Shown here: positions 48,401 through 60,400 of the stretch, one piece after another
Layout: the number at the start of each line of letters is the position of its first letter
Position numbering within the stretch: position 1 is the stretch's first letter
Origin: Sternotherus odoratus
Taxonomy: Eukaryota; Chordata; Testudines; Kinosternidae
Direction: 5' to 3'
Assembly: GCA_032164245.1 (NCBI GenBank)
Contig: JAVMKO010000002.1
Location: 177,636,920-177,700,919 of the forward strand
Length of the DNA stretch: 64,000 nucleotides
Notes under the pieces: model-generated
What the model saw: only the letters and a program-made list of their open reading frames with translations
What the model was told of the DNA's origin: nothing
Databases searched by the model: none
Program-made: the position numbers and the translations under genes

Positions 48401-51400
48401 CCACTATGCCCTGACTCCACCAAGCATCACAATCATCATTGGCGAGTACAGTATTCAGTTATTTAAAATTATTTAAAGCTTATACTGTATATGTATATAA
48501 TGTTTTTTGTCTGGCGAAAAAAATTTCCCTGGGAACCTACCTCTCCCCCTCCCCCTTTACATTAATTCTTATTGGGAAATTGGATTCACGTAATATCGTT
48601 TCGCTTAAAGTTGCATTTTCAAGAACATAACTAGGATGTTAAGTGAGGAGTTACTGTACTCAGTCTGGAGGAATGAGAACAGGGCTCAGAATCCGGTCCT
48701 GAGTTCTAATGTAGACTTTGCCACTGACTTGCTGTGGATGAGTCATTTCACCCTGTGCTCAGTTTCTCCAGCTATAAAAAGGGAAATTTTACTATTTACC
48801 AGCCCGCATCCCAGGGGTGTTAGGAGAATTGTCTAGCAAGTATTTATTTATCTAATGGTTACAGCAGGACACTGTAGGCCTGAGATCTGTTTCCAAGATC
48901 TGCTGTTGATTTGCTGTGTGTGTGGGCAAAGCACAAAGCCGGTCTCTGTCTCTCTTTTTCCTTGTGTAAAATGAAGATCCTTGTGCACCTTTGCAAAGTG
49001 CTTAGAGATATTTATACGGCACTTATTATCTGAATACAAAGTATTAATATAGCACCTTTTTCTCCGCCTGTCCAAAAGAAATGTGATTACGACTCTCTAG
49101 TTTCTCTGGTTACCTGGTCCTTTCTTGTGAATTAACTAGTGCTCTAAATCCTGAGATTGATGATGTCCATTTCCAACAACCAGTGTCTCATCTCTTCTTC
49201 TCTTCTCTTAACACAACCTTGATGAACTGTTCTAATGTGTCTTAGGCCTGGAGAAAGATCCCTCCTCCCCTGCTTATATCCCATGCATCCTATAGTCAAT
49301 GCTCTAACCTACTTCTGTGAATAGATTACTTTCTCAAAACGAATAGCAGGAGGGCACAATTGCCAGAGAGCTCCTCTTGGAAACTTGCTGAAACCAATAT
49401 GGCAGACCCTGTGTGTGTTTTTGAATAACAACATATATGGGGATTGTTGAGAGGAAATACTGACTCCCCACCTGGCTTAATCTGAAATATATTATTAAAG
49501 GATCTTGGGGAGAAGGAATTAGGGGGCTCTCCCTCTCCGCCCCTAAAGCCTGACATCTTGTATGTACTTGTGTATTGCCAAAATTAAAAAATTGTGCTAA
49601 ACCAGCTCCTGTGGGGATTGGAGGCGGGGGAGAGGAATAACTAAATTACATTTTCACTTTTAATGACTTTTGTTTTTTAGGTCAACATGACTGTGTGACC
49701 ATCATCAACAACTTTTTTCCACGGGAACGGCTAGACTACTACACTAAACCACAAGGACTAGATAAAGAACCAAAACTGCCGCTGAAGTTAGCTGGGCCAC
49801 TTCACAAAATTATTACTACTACAAACTTGCATCCTGTTAAGGTAATGTGTACATCTTATTTATTGGCATAGGACCAGCTTCTGTAACTCTTGTGTTGAGA
49901 ATTATCTTATTGGTAAGGGGATTACTTGCAAAATAAGGTGATTTTTAAAATGCGAAGGCGTGGCAGAATCAGGCCCATAATTAAAAATATTAAATTTGAG
50001 ATATCAAACTAAATGATATTATTGCATACTGTGGCTTAGACTTCATACTCATGCAAGACATCATGAGATTTAGTATGGTACAGGTAAATCAGAAATTGAA
50101 CTCTCATCTCTGGTCACAGAAGTTCATACTCTGTAAAATTGGTTTAAGCACTTATTTCAATTTCCTTCATTCAATTCAAGCAGCATCAGTCTTAATGCTA
50201 GCTCACTGTTCTTTCCATTAATGTGTGTCATGTGTTCTTCCATTTTTTAGTCCATTTTCTCTTCCTATGCTGTGCTCCCTTCCTTACTAATGGAAACATA
50301 TTACTGAGTAATAAATAGACGGCAATTTATAGTTACCACCCAAGACCTTCAAGACTAAGGGCAGGACTACATCCTCCTGAGCAACACAATTTACAGCAAT
50401 CCAGGTGCTGCCCACACTGGTGCAATGCCGGCGGGAGACAGCAGATCTCTTACTACTACTTTTTTTCTTTAATCACTATTTCATCGCAGTAATGTCGGCT
50501 GCTGCAACTTGACTTATATCTTTGCCTGTTGGTATTACAGTCACAAAAAAAGGAGCTATACCTTACGGCTTGTTTCTGTGTCTAGCTTAGGAAATAAGTA
50601 GCCCTAAATTCCTACAGCTTGTCATTGAAAGTTAGCATTTGTCAGCTACCGCCAGTTTGACATACCATAGTTTTCATCTGTATTTAAAGTAAGAAATAGT
50701 TCAGGTACCATTGTGGTATCTATGGCATGTGGAAGCAGGCAATTATGATTACTTAGAGTAGCAATTTGGGCACCAGTCTTTGAAAGTGTTTAGCTCAATG
50801 TATGATTTACTGCACTGTAGGCTTACTTTAGGCTAACTCCATAGTGGTAAACCTATATCATGCAATGCCATCTCGCACATGGCCCTCAGAGAGGGGGATG
50901 TTGGGCCAGGGTAATCATTATAGTGTTTTGAGAGAATGGTTACACTGTAAATGATTTTAATTCTTGATGCAACTTTCCTTTTTTAGATCTGTTTGCAGTT
51001 ATTGATCAGTCTTAGGGCAGGTCTATACTAGAAGTGCTACACTGGTGCAGCTGCACCTTGTCCAGCGAAGATGCTCTGTGCTAACAGGAGAGCGCTCTCC
51101 TGTGAGCATAATTACTTCATCCCCGGGAGAGGCAGAAGCTATGTTGGCAGGAGAGTGTCTCCCGCCGGCATTGCACCAGTGTGGGCAGCACCTGGATTGC
51201 TGTAAATTGTGTTGCTCAGGAGGATGTAGTCCTGCCCTTAGGGTATGTCTTCACTACAGCAGTAGTTCGATTTCCTTTATTTCGATTTTGTAAAGCAGAC
51301 TGTATGCAGTCGATTTTGTGTGTCTTCACTAAGCACAGCAAAGCACATCAAGTCGACAGTGTCTGTCCGCACAGCTTTTGCAAGCGTCGACATAACGAGC

Positions 51401-54400
51401 GTTGCACTGTGGGTACCTATCCCACAGTTCCCTGATCCCCCAGCAGGCACCATTTCGAGTGCTGCTCTATGGGTAGGCATTTCCAAATTTCGCGCCCTTT
51501 TTCCGCGCCACCGACCCCCATTACGAGCGGTGCACTGTGGGTAGGCATCCCATAATTCGCGCCCTTTCTCCGCGCTGTGCTAACGCCATAGCACTGCAAG
51601 CATGGAGCCCGCTGACACCACGGAAACAGTAATGGCCGTTGTGAGGACCTCGATCACGGTTGCGGAGTTCCTGCTGCACCGTCTGCAGAGGAATGCGATC
51701 CGGGGACAACTGCGCTTTCTGGAAACCGACGACAGTGAGGAGGAGATGAACCAGGACGTGCACAGCAGGGACGACATGGACACTGACGTTTTTGGAAGTA
51801 GGGCGACTGACAATCTGTCAAATTTGGTGGCAATGGGGCAGGCTCATGCCATCGAACGCCAATTCTGGGCCAGGGAAACAAGCACAGACTGGTGGGACCG
51901 CATAGTGCTGCAGGTCTGGGATGACTCCCAGTGGCTCAGAAACTTCCGCATGCGAAAGGGCACGTTCCTGGAACTTTGTGACTTGCTGTCCCCGGCCCTC
52001 CGGCGCAGGAATACCAAAATGAGAGCGGCCCTTACAGTTGAGAAGCGAGTGGCGATAGCCCTTTGGAAGCTTGCAACGCCAGACAGCTACCGGTCAGTGG
52101 CGAATCAGTTTGGGGTGGGTAGGTCTACAGTGGGCTTTGCTGTGATGCAAGTAAGCAGGGCAATCGTCGAGCGGCTGCTACACCGGGTTATAAACCTTGG
52201 AAACCTGCAGGCTACAATAGATGGCTTTGCCGCCATGGGATTCCCTAACTGTGGTGGGGCTATAGATGGGACTCATATCCCTATCCTGGCACCGGACCAC
52301 GAGGCCGCCGAGTACAGAAACCGGAAGGGATATTATTCAATGGTCATGCAAGCAGTGGTTGACCACAAGGGACGTTTCACCGACCTGTACGTGGGGTGGC
52401 CGGAAAGCTTCATGACGCTCGAGTGTTCAGGAACTCTAGGATTTTTAGACAGCTGCAGCAAGGCACTTTCTTCCCCGACCAGAAAATTTCCATGGGGGGG
52501 GTGGAAATGCCGATCGTTATGATTGGGGACCCAGCCTACCCCCTAATGCCCTGGCTTATGAAGCCCTACACAGGAGCCCTGGACAGGGGTCAGGAGCTGT
52601 TCAATTACAGGCTGAGCAAGTGCAGAATGGCCGTAGAGTGTGCATTTGGCCGTCTGAAGGGGAGATGGCGTTCGTTACTGATTCGCTCAGGCATCAGCGA
52701 GAGAAATATCCCCATTGTTATTGCTGCTTGCTCTGTGCTCCACAATATCTGTGAGAGCAAGGGGGAAACGTTTATGGCGGGCTGGGAGGCAGAGGCAAAT
52801 TTACTTTCTGCTACTTACGAGCAGCCAAACAGCAGGGAAAGTAGAAGAGCGCACCATGAGGCCCTGCGCCTCAGGGACGCCTTGAAAACCAGTTTTATGA
52901 GTGCCCGAGATGGTGTTTGAGAATCTGCTCCCTTGCTGTGCTCTAAGCCTGCTGCCCTTGAACCCTCTTTCCCTCCCCCCTCCCCATGCTTTCCCTCCCC
53001 ATGCTTGCAGAGGAAATAAAATCACTGTTTGAAAAATCATGGTTCCTTTATTGGTTCATCGGAAATACAAATACAGGGGATCACTGTCCTGGTATCCTGG
53101 AGGGAAACCAGCAGTCGCAGTGGGGGAGGAGCGGACAGAGGAGCGGGGGGAAGGGGGGAGAGGAGGGGTGAGCAAGACACAGCAGCTTTTAAAAGTTTTC
53201 CGAGAACGTCAGCCTGCTGCTGCTGCTGCTGCTTCTGCTGGCTTGTGGGGTGGAGTGGGTCGGTCCACGGAGCTTGCCCCCCCGTGTTCTCACCCCGCGT
53301 CTGGGTGGGGAAGCTATGGGACTTGGGGAGGGGGGGAGGTGGTTAGACAGGGGCTGCAGAGGTGATCTTTGGGCGTGCTGCAGCTCCACCAGAGATCGCA
53401 GCATGTCGCTCTGGTCCTCCATTATACGGAGCAAATCATCCATGTGTCTTTCTTCGCGCTCTTCCCTCTTTTCTGCAGCGGCTCTCGATTCCTGCCTCTC
53501 TCGATTCCTTGCCTGTATCTCTCGATCCCTTGCCTGTATCTCTCAATTCCTTGCCTCGATCATTCTTTCCCTCCACTCCGTCTGGCAGGCTGCCTCAGCG
53601 CGCGAGTTCTCCAGGAGTTCACTGAACATATCATCGCGCGTTCGCGTTTTCTTTTTACGCTTTCTTATCTGCGATGCACAGCGGGAGGAGCAGGCCGGGG
53701 GATTCTGAGATAATTGTTCATCTGTGGGCGAATGTGGGCAAAGAAAGTTTGAAAGTTATGAGACAGATACATTCAAGGTTAGGAGGCAGATGCAGTCTCG
53801 GACGGTACACAATGGGAGTACTATGCCATTTGCAACCTCAGTATTCAGAGGCCTGATATGATTTCTGTACATGTTCTACACCTAAAAGTGACTGACTATC
53901 TCACAGAAAAGTCAGAGCATCTCAGACACAGATGCGTGCCTCAGCCCAACACTGCTTCTGAAATCACCGTGCAGCCGGCCATGGTAAGTTAAAAGTGGCA
54001 CTTGCATATTGTAGAGTAACCCCGCCCCCTTTCCCCCACCGCGTGGCTCCCACTGAACCGCAAACTGCAAAGCAATGCCAAAAAATCTCTCGCCAAGGGC
54101 AAGGTCTTTTTGGGGCTCTTCAGACCGCTTGCGGACTGTTCAGATTCCCTGCTAGCTACTACCGCTACGGGCTTGGGTGGCGGGGGGTTGGGTGCGCGTT
54201 GGATCTGAAGCGGAAGCAACCACTTGCAGACTGCTCTGGTTCCCTGCTAGCTACAGTTACGGGCTGGAGGGGGGGGGGGGGGTTGGTTCGCGTTGGATCT
54301 GAAGCAGAAGCAACCGCTTGCAGACTGCTCTGGTTCCCTGCTAGCTACCGCTACGGGCTGGAGGAGGGGGGGGGGTTGGTGCGCGTTGGATCTGAAGCGG

Positions 54401-57400
54401 AAGCAACCGCTTGCAGACTGCTGTGGTTCCCTGCTAGCTACCGCTACGGGCTGGGGGGGGGGGGGGTTGGTGCGCGTTGGATCTGAAGCGGAAGCAACCG
54501 CTTGCAGACTGCTCTGGTTCCCTGCTAGCTACCGCTACGGGCTGGAGGGGGGGGGGGCGGTCAGAGTTCGTGGGGGGGGGGGGGGTGCGGTTGGTCGGTC
54601 CTCAGCAGAAAAGAGTACTTTGCAGCTGGGAATCTTTATCTCCCTACTAATTGCAGTCCGTATTTCAAACAGGCAACCATGAATGACATCACTTTGCTGA
54701 GAATTTCTCAGAGAGATAGAGAGCGCATGCTCCTTGCCTCCATGCAAAGTCCTGGTCCATACGCCGCAATGCTAGCCTGCTCAATGATACCAGACTACTT
54801 ACTACTTTCATGGCATGGGATGGTCTCCTATCACGGGGGACCACATAAGGCGGCTCTCCCCAGAAATCTGCTGCGGAGGATTCCTCGCTACCTCCTGGAT
54901 AGCTTCATTGAAATGTCCGCGGAGGACTTCTGGTCAATCCCGGAGTATATTGACAAACTCTTTGAGTAGAAATTGACCAGCAATGAAAGCACGCTAAGTC
55001 CTTAGGGCAAGTTACTCATTAATAAATGCTTCCTTTACAGAATCACGCGTCATGTAATCCCTTAAAAAAGAAACACTTACCCCCCTGGGAGGCTTGGGAG
55101 GGAGCTGGCTGCAGGGTGATAAACAGCTCCTGGCTGTCTGGGAACACGGGTTCTCTGCCGGCCTCCTGCTGCTCCGTGAGATTTTCCTCTTCCTCATGGT
55201 CGTCCTCATCAGAATCAGTCTCCTCCCTGACGATTATCCCATCGGTGGAGTCCACGCACACCGGCGCGATGGTGGTGGGGGCGCCCCCCATTATCGCATT
55301 TAGTTCATTGTAGAACCTGCATGTCCGTGGCGCGCCCCCTGATCGTCCGTTTGCCTCCTTCGCTTTCTGGAACGATTGCCTCAGCTCCTTAATTTTCACG
55401 CGGCACTGTGTGGTGTCCCTGTTGTGGCCCCTTTCTAGCATGGCCTTGGAGACTCTTCCATAGGTGTTGGCATTCCGTTTGTTGTTGCGTAGTTCCAACA
55501 TCATGGATTCCTCTCCCCAGATAGCGATGAGATCCAGCACCTCACGAGTGGACCATGCTGGAGCTCTTTTCCTCTGGCTGGTGTCCAGGGCAGATGAGCT
55601 CTGCATGGAGTCTTGTGAAGCTGAGCTCTGCATGGCGGCTAGTGCTGCTGATTGCTCTGAATGGCGACTGAGCTGTTCAGGTGAGCTGGTCAGACTGACC
55701 AAACAGGAAATGGTATTCAAATGTTCCCGGGTCTTATCTACCTGGCCAGAGCAGCGAGTTCAGAGTGCAGTCCAGAGCGGTCACAGTGGAGCAGTGAGGC
55801 AGTCCAGAGCGGTCAGAATGGAGCATTGTGGGACAGCCTCTGGAGGCTATTAATGTCGGTTCTGTCTTCACTAGCCCACAGTCGAGCTTGGAATGTCGAA
55901 TTTAGCCTTACTTCTCTCGTCAGGCAGGAGTTACAAACTCGATCTTGAGGGCCCTTTAAATCGACGTTAAGAGCATGTATGTGAAGACAGGTACACGTTT
56001 AATTCGACCTAACGTTGTTAAAATCGAATTAAAGTGGTAGTGAAGACAGGCCCTTAGTCTTGAAGGTCTTGGGTGGTAACTATAAATTGCCGTCTATTTA
56101 TTACTCAGTAATATGTTTCCATTAGTAAGGAAGGGAGCACAGCATAGGAAGAGAAAATGGACTAAAAAATGGAAGAACATCAGAAGCCCTACTAAAGTGA
56201 GCTGTTTTCATCCATCTAACCTACATGCTTTAACTCACATGCTTAAAGGGAAAAAAAATCCTCATTACATTAAACTCTCTTCACTGTAGATTGTGCTGCT
56301 GGTCAAAGAGAACCCCCTATTGGCAGAAGTAGAAGCACTGCTGAAATGCTACAGAGTGTTGGATCTGATTTGTGAGAAATGCATGAAGCAGAGAGAGATG
56401 AATGAAGTGCTGGCTATTAAAATGCACTATATCAGTTGCATCTTCCAGAAATGTATTAATTTTCTCAAAGAGCGAGAGGATAAACTAGATGGATTAATTA
56501 AAAGGTATGCATTTATACTGGATTTCAAAGGAGTCTGGTGGTCTATACATGAATTAATTTTATACATGTCAAAAATAATGCATCTATTGGGATGAAGTGG
56601 AGCTGAAGCATGGTTAGTTGGGCTTTTGTGGTTTAAAAACTACCAAGATTAAGTTGCATTGTTTGAAAGACTCCAGTTTAGCATTGTCCAGAGGAGCCCT
56701 AATCCCTTACCACTTATGTACCAAAGGCTTCCAGTACTCATTACTCCTGGGGGAATTCTGCACCACTGCGCAATACAGTCTTTTGCAGAAATTAATGTGT
56801 GTGCAGAATTTCCTTTTGTCCCCACAGAAATGGGCTGTGGAAATGTTGGCAGTCCCTAGGGGCTGCTGGACTCTGCAGAAACCAGCTCACACTAGAAGAC
56901 AAGGCTGAGGGGTTGAGGGAACTAGGGGGTTCCCAGCAGCTGCAGTTCCCAGCACAACCACCTGGAACCCAGCATCAGGCTAGTTTTTTTTCCTCTGGAT
57001 CCCTGGGCTCTAGGAGGGGTAGGGGATGCGAGTGTCCAGGCTGGAGGTGGGGGATACGAGTGTCTGACCCCCTGGTGGACTCTGGGGAAGAGGGGACAGA
57101 GAAACGGTTGTTCTAGGGGTGTCCTCCACTCTTTACTCCTGGAGACATTTTTATGTCTCTCTATTCAGACATACCTGCTGATAGGTATTTTGAAATAAAT
57201 TACCAAAAGAATTGAACTGGTGTGATTAGATAGTGCTAATCTGACAAATAACATTTGCAGATTTTTAAAATGTGCACATAATTTTAATATTTTTGGCGCA
57301 GAATTCCCCCAGGAGTAACGCGTAGTCCAAAGAAGGGTGCAGTCATCAGGACTGAACACCTCATAGGCTGGGTGGGTTAGACTGGGTTGGCCAGGATCCT

Positions 57401-60400
57401 GAATGCTCTGGAGCACTATAAAGGTAGGTGGTGTGTGTGTGGAAAAGTGATGCAAGCTACACTTTCAAATGTATAGCGAAGGTCACCTGTGAGCATGTTG
57501 CTATCTACTCCACTCTACTCCCCACTATAGACTCTAGCAGGCATAAAGCAAAAGTCCCATTTAAAGCCAGTGGAAGTTTTGCTTCTAAGCCAGTTGGGTT
57601 TGTAAATCTTGGGTGGGGTTTTCAAAAGTGCCTAAGTGCCAACAGGCTATTTTGATTTAGGTGCTTAACTTTCAATGCTTCTGAAAACTGGGTAATAAAT
57701 GAAGCAACTAACCTTGTCTCGAAAATATTAAAATCAATTAATATAGCAGTGATTCAAGAAATAAGAAGATAAATAAGGGAAAAGAGGAGATAAGATAGCT
57801 TAGCTTAGTGAAGTCAGGAAAATAATGTGGTATTACTAATAGAATTTTAAACAAGAACTGTACCTGCATGGCGTATAATTTAAAGCTAAGCCTCTCTAAT
57901 AAGCTGTATGTCTGGCATTGCTGATATTGAGCTAGGCTGTTAAAGTACATTGGGTCTAGTTTTCCAAATCTTAGCTGTAATTATCATTTCATACTGCAAA
58001 ATTGTTGTGTAATTACATACAAAAAGATTCTTTTGCATTTTCAACTTCACTGTGATTTTGACACTGCAGAATTTACCTTGAATAAGAATTTTAGCATAAA
58101 GTTGCAGCCTGAGGAAGGAAGCTAGGGGATAGCGAAATAAATGACAGCTTGGACCATGCTTGTTAGTAAACGCTAATCATTCGTTGCTAGCGGATTTGCA
58201 TTTTACTTTTGCTTTAAAAATTTCAGTCTATTGAGAGGCAGAGATACAGATGGTTTTCCTGTGTATCAAGAGAAGCTTATCAGAGAGTGCATTCGAAAGT
58301 TTCCTTACTGTGAAGCTACCCTGCTCCAGCAGCTGGTGAGAAGTATTGCTCCTGTTGAAATTGTAAGTGTCTCCTATTAAGCCAATAAGTGCTAGTTTAT
58401 AAATAGATTAACTTAGATTTCCAACATAATAAATTTAACTGAATATCGGGGTTTTAACATGTCTTTTTGTCCCTTGACTTATGTCCTCTAGAATGCAAAC
58501 GTTTTGAATGTCCCCTGTGATATTAAAAAAAAAAAGGGGGGGGGGCGGTAATTCTAGGGAATTCTTCTTTACCAAATACAGTAGAAGTTCTCGTCCCTGA
58601 CAATTGGGTTCCTCAAATTTCTGTTTTCCATACTGTGGCTTTGACTGTGGATCATTATTTATTACAAATATTTACATCAGAAAACTAGAGCAGAGTATTC
58701 TGATGCCAGCACTTTGTATTTCTCTCCATTTGTAGAGGAGGGGGGAGAGACTCTGTCTTCCTGTTTCTCCTTGCAAAACTCACTCCATAAATTCAGTGGT
58801 GTTAGCTTAATAGTCTTATCCTGCACTTGGGCAAAACAGCTAGAGGGGTAAAGACTGCCGGATCTCCTGGGACTCTTGCAGTCATTATTTCTAGTGGACC
58901 AGAAGTGGATGGCAGTAGGTGATGGTAACTTGGAAGAAAAGCATCTTTCTGAAGCTGCCTTTATGAGCAGAAGAAGCAAAATGAACAGCTGCTGGTGTCC
59001 ACTGTCATGGATGCCTAGTAAGAAAACTAGCGTTACATTTTCTTGTATGTCTCTGATAAAATACTCTTTAAAGAGTCTCCTAATTGGCTTATGATAAATC
59101 TTGTACAAGAGACTTATTTTTCAGAAGAGAGCACATCAGATCTATTTCTGAAAGCTATGCCGTATCTGTGTTAAGATTAGGATGATTAATTTTGTGACAC
59201 GACTGTTGTACACTTTAATGAATTAAAAATATCCTTCATCTTACAGGAATCCGATAAATTTGACTGTTCTACAGTTTAATTCCTACAGTAGTACCATTTA
59301 TCTAGATCAGAACAAAAGGCAGCACAATGATTTGAATGTTCATACACGGTCTCAAATTTTTTAAGGCATGCTTACAGTAAACATTTTTTCCCCCAGGTTT
59401 CTTCTACTTTTTTCTCTATTCCTGGCAATCTCCTCTTCCCCTAACAACTCCCTTCAAAGAAATCTCTTTCGTTGCACGGGCTGTGACACTTTTGGGTGTA
59501 CCTATAAAACTCTAGAAGTCCTGTCAGTTACATTTGTCCAGGAGTACTTGATCTTAGGCATGCACAATTATGCAGATTCAGGATGAGAAAAACCCAGTCT
59601 CTTGTGCACAATTACCAGCTTTCTCAGATGATTTAATGGTTTTAAATTTGTTTTTGAACTGGAACAGCTTGTTTAGTTCTTCCCCCTTCTCCCCTCCCCC
59701 ATCATTCCAAGAAGGGATTCTTAACACTTCCATAACATAACAAAGGTAACATAGTGATGGCTACTGCTTGTACTTTTTGAAGGAGAAGGATGTCTGCAAA
59801 TTGTCTAGTATTTTAAAGATTCCAAGTTGCAAATATTCAGTCTGGAATAATTGAAGATCTGGAACAGTCCAGTACATCACTGCCAGGAGAAACTTCTCTG
59901 TGTGTCGGTACAGAAACTAGTTTGCACAGTCCTGCTGCATATGTTTACAAACTGCCAACCCTAAGCGAAAAGAATATCACGAAGTACAGTTCATTAATTC
60001 ATCAAACAAATACCGTATATACTCGAGTATAGGTCGACCCGAATATAAGCCGATGCACCTAATTTTACCACAAAAAGCTGGAAAAGTTATTGACTCGAGT
60101 ATAAGCCGATATCAAATCCGGACCAAAAAAAAAAAAAAGCGCCTCGCTCTCCCGTCCCCGCTGCGCGGGCGGGCTGCCGAGGTTCCCCCTTCCCCGCCGC
60201 GGGTGGGCTGCCGAGGTTCCCCCCTCCCCGCCGGACCAAAAAAAAAATGTGCGCCCCGGTTCCTCCCCTCCCCGCCGGACAAAAAAAAAAAAAAAAAAAA
60301 AAAAAGCGCCTCGCTCTCCCGTCCCCGCCGCGCGGGCGGGCTGCCGGGAGCGTCCCGGTTCCCCCCTCCCCGCCGCGGGCGGGCTGCCAGGAGCGCAGCC

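Larger units (their letters stand above)
47517..49680 (+). other. ANKMY2: ANKMY2 intron 4
   Basis: It contains the mariner-like element at 47888-48656 with a nested hAT, and two MIR-like SINEs at 48673-49060. The stretches 47517-47885 and 49061-49680 show nothing further. Confidence 0.7.
51241..56053. mobile_element. Near-complete two-gene Harbinger transposon (4.8 kb)
   Basis: The ends GGGTATGTCTTCACTAC and (inverted) GGGCCTGTCTTCACTAC agree at 15 of 17 positions. TTA target duplications lie at 51238-51240 and 56054-56056. The element carries the two genes expected of the PIF/Harbinger superfamily: a DDE transposase (plus strand) and a Myb/SANT-like DNA-binding protein (minus strand), converging on poly(A) signals near 53.0 kb. 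It also has a 91-94 bp minisatellite and an extra 96-codon frame. Each main gene has only one visible disabling lesion, so it is fairly young. Confidence 0.92.
49842..56289 (+). other. ANKMY2: ANKMY2 intron 5 with MITE, Harbinger and inverted duplication
   Basis: About 75% of this intron is the Harbinger insertion. Outside it are a MITE at 51015-51237 and the arms of an inverted duplication. The stretches 49842-50232, 50441-51011 and 56180-56289 show nothing else. The splice sites of exons 5 and 6 are intact. Confidence 0.8.

Noticed and set aside
53039..53443. Plus-strand frames beside the Harbinger transposase
   Set aside because: They are antisense to the second exon of the Myb-like gene, whose protein on the minus strand explains the open frame.
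54107..54682. Open frames of 129-163 codons with a repeated amino-acid block
   Set aside because: They are translations of the minisatellite unit; the repeat period and G runs explain them.
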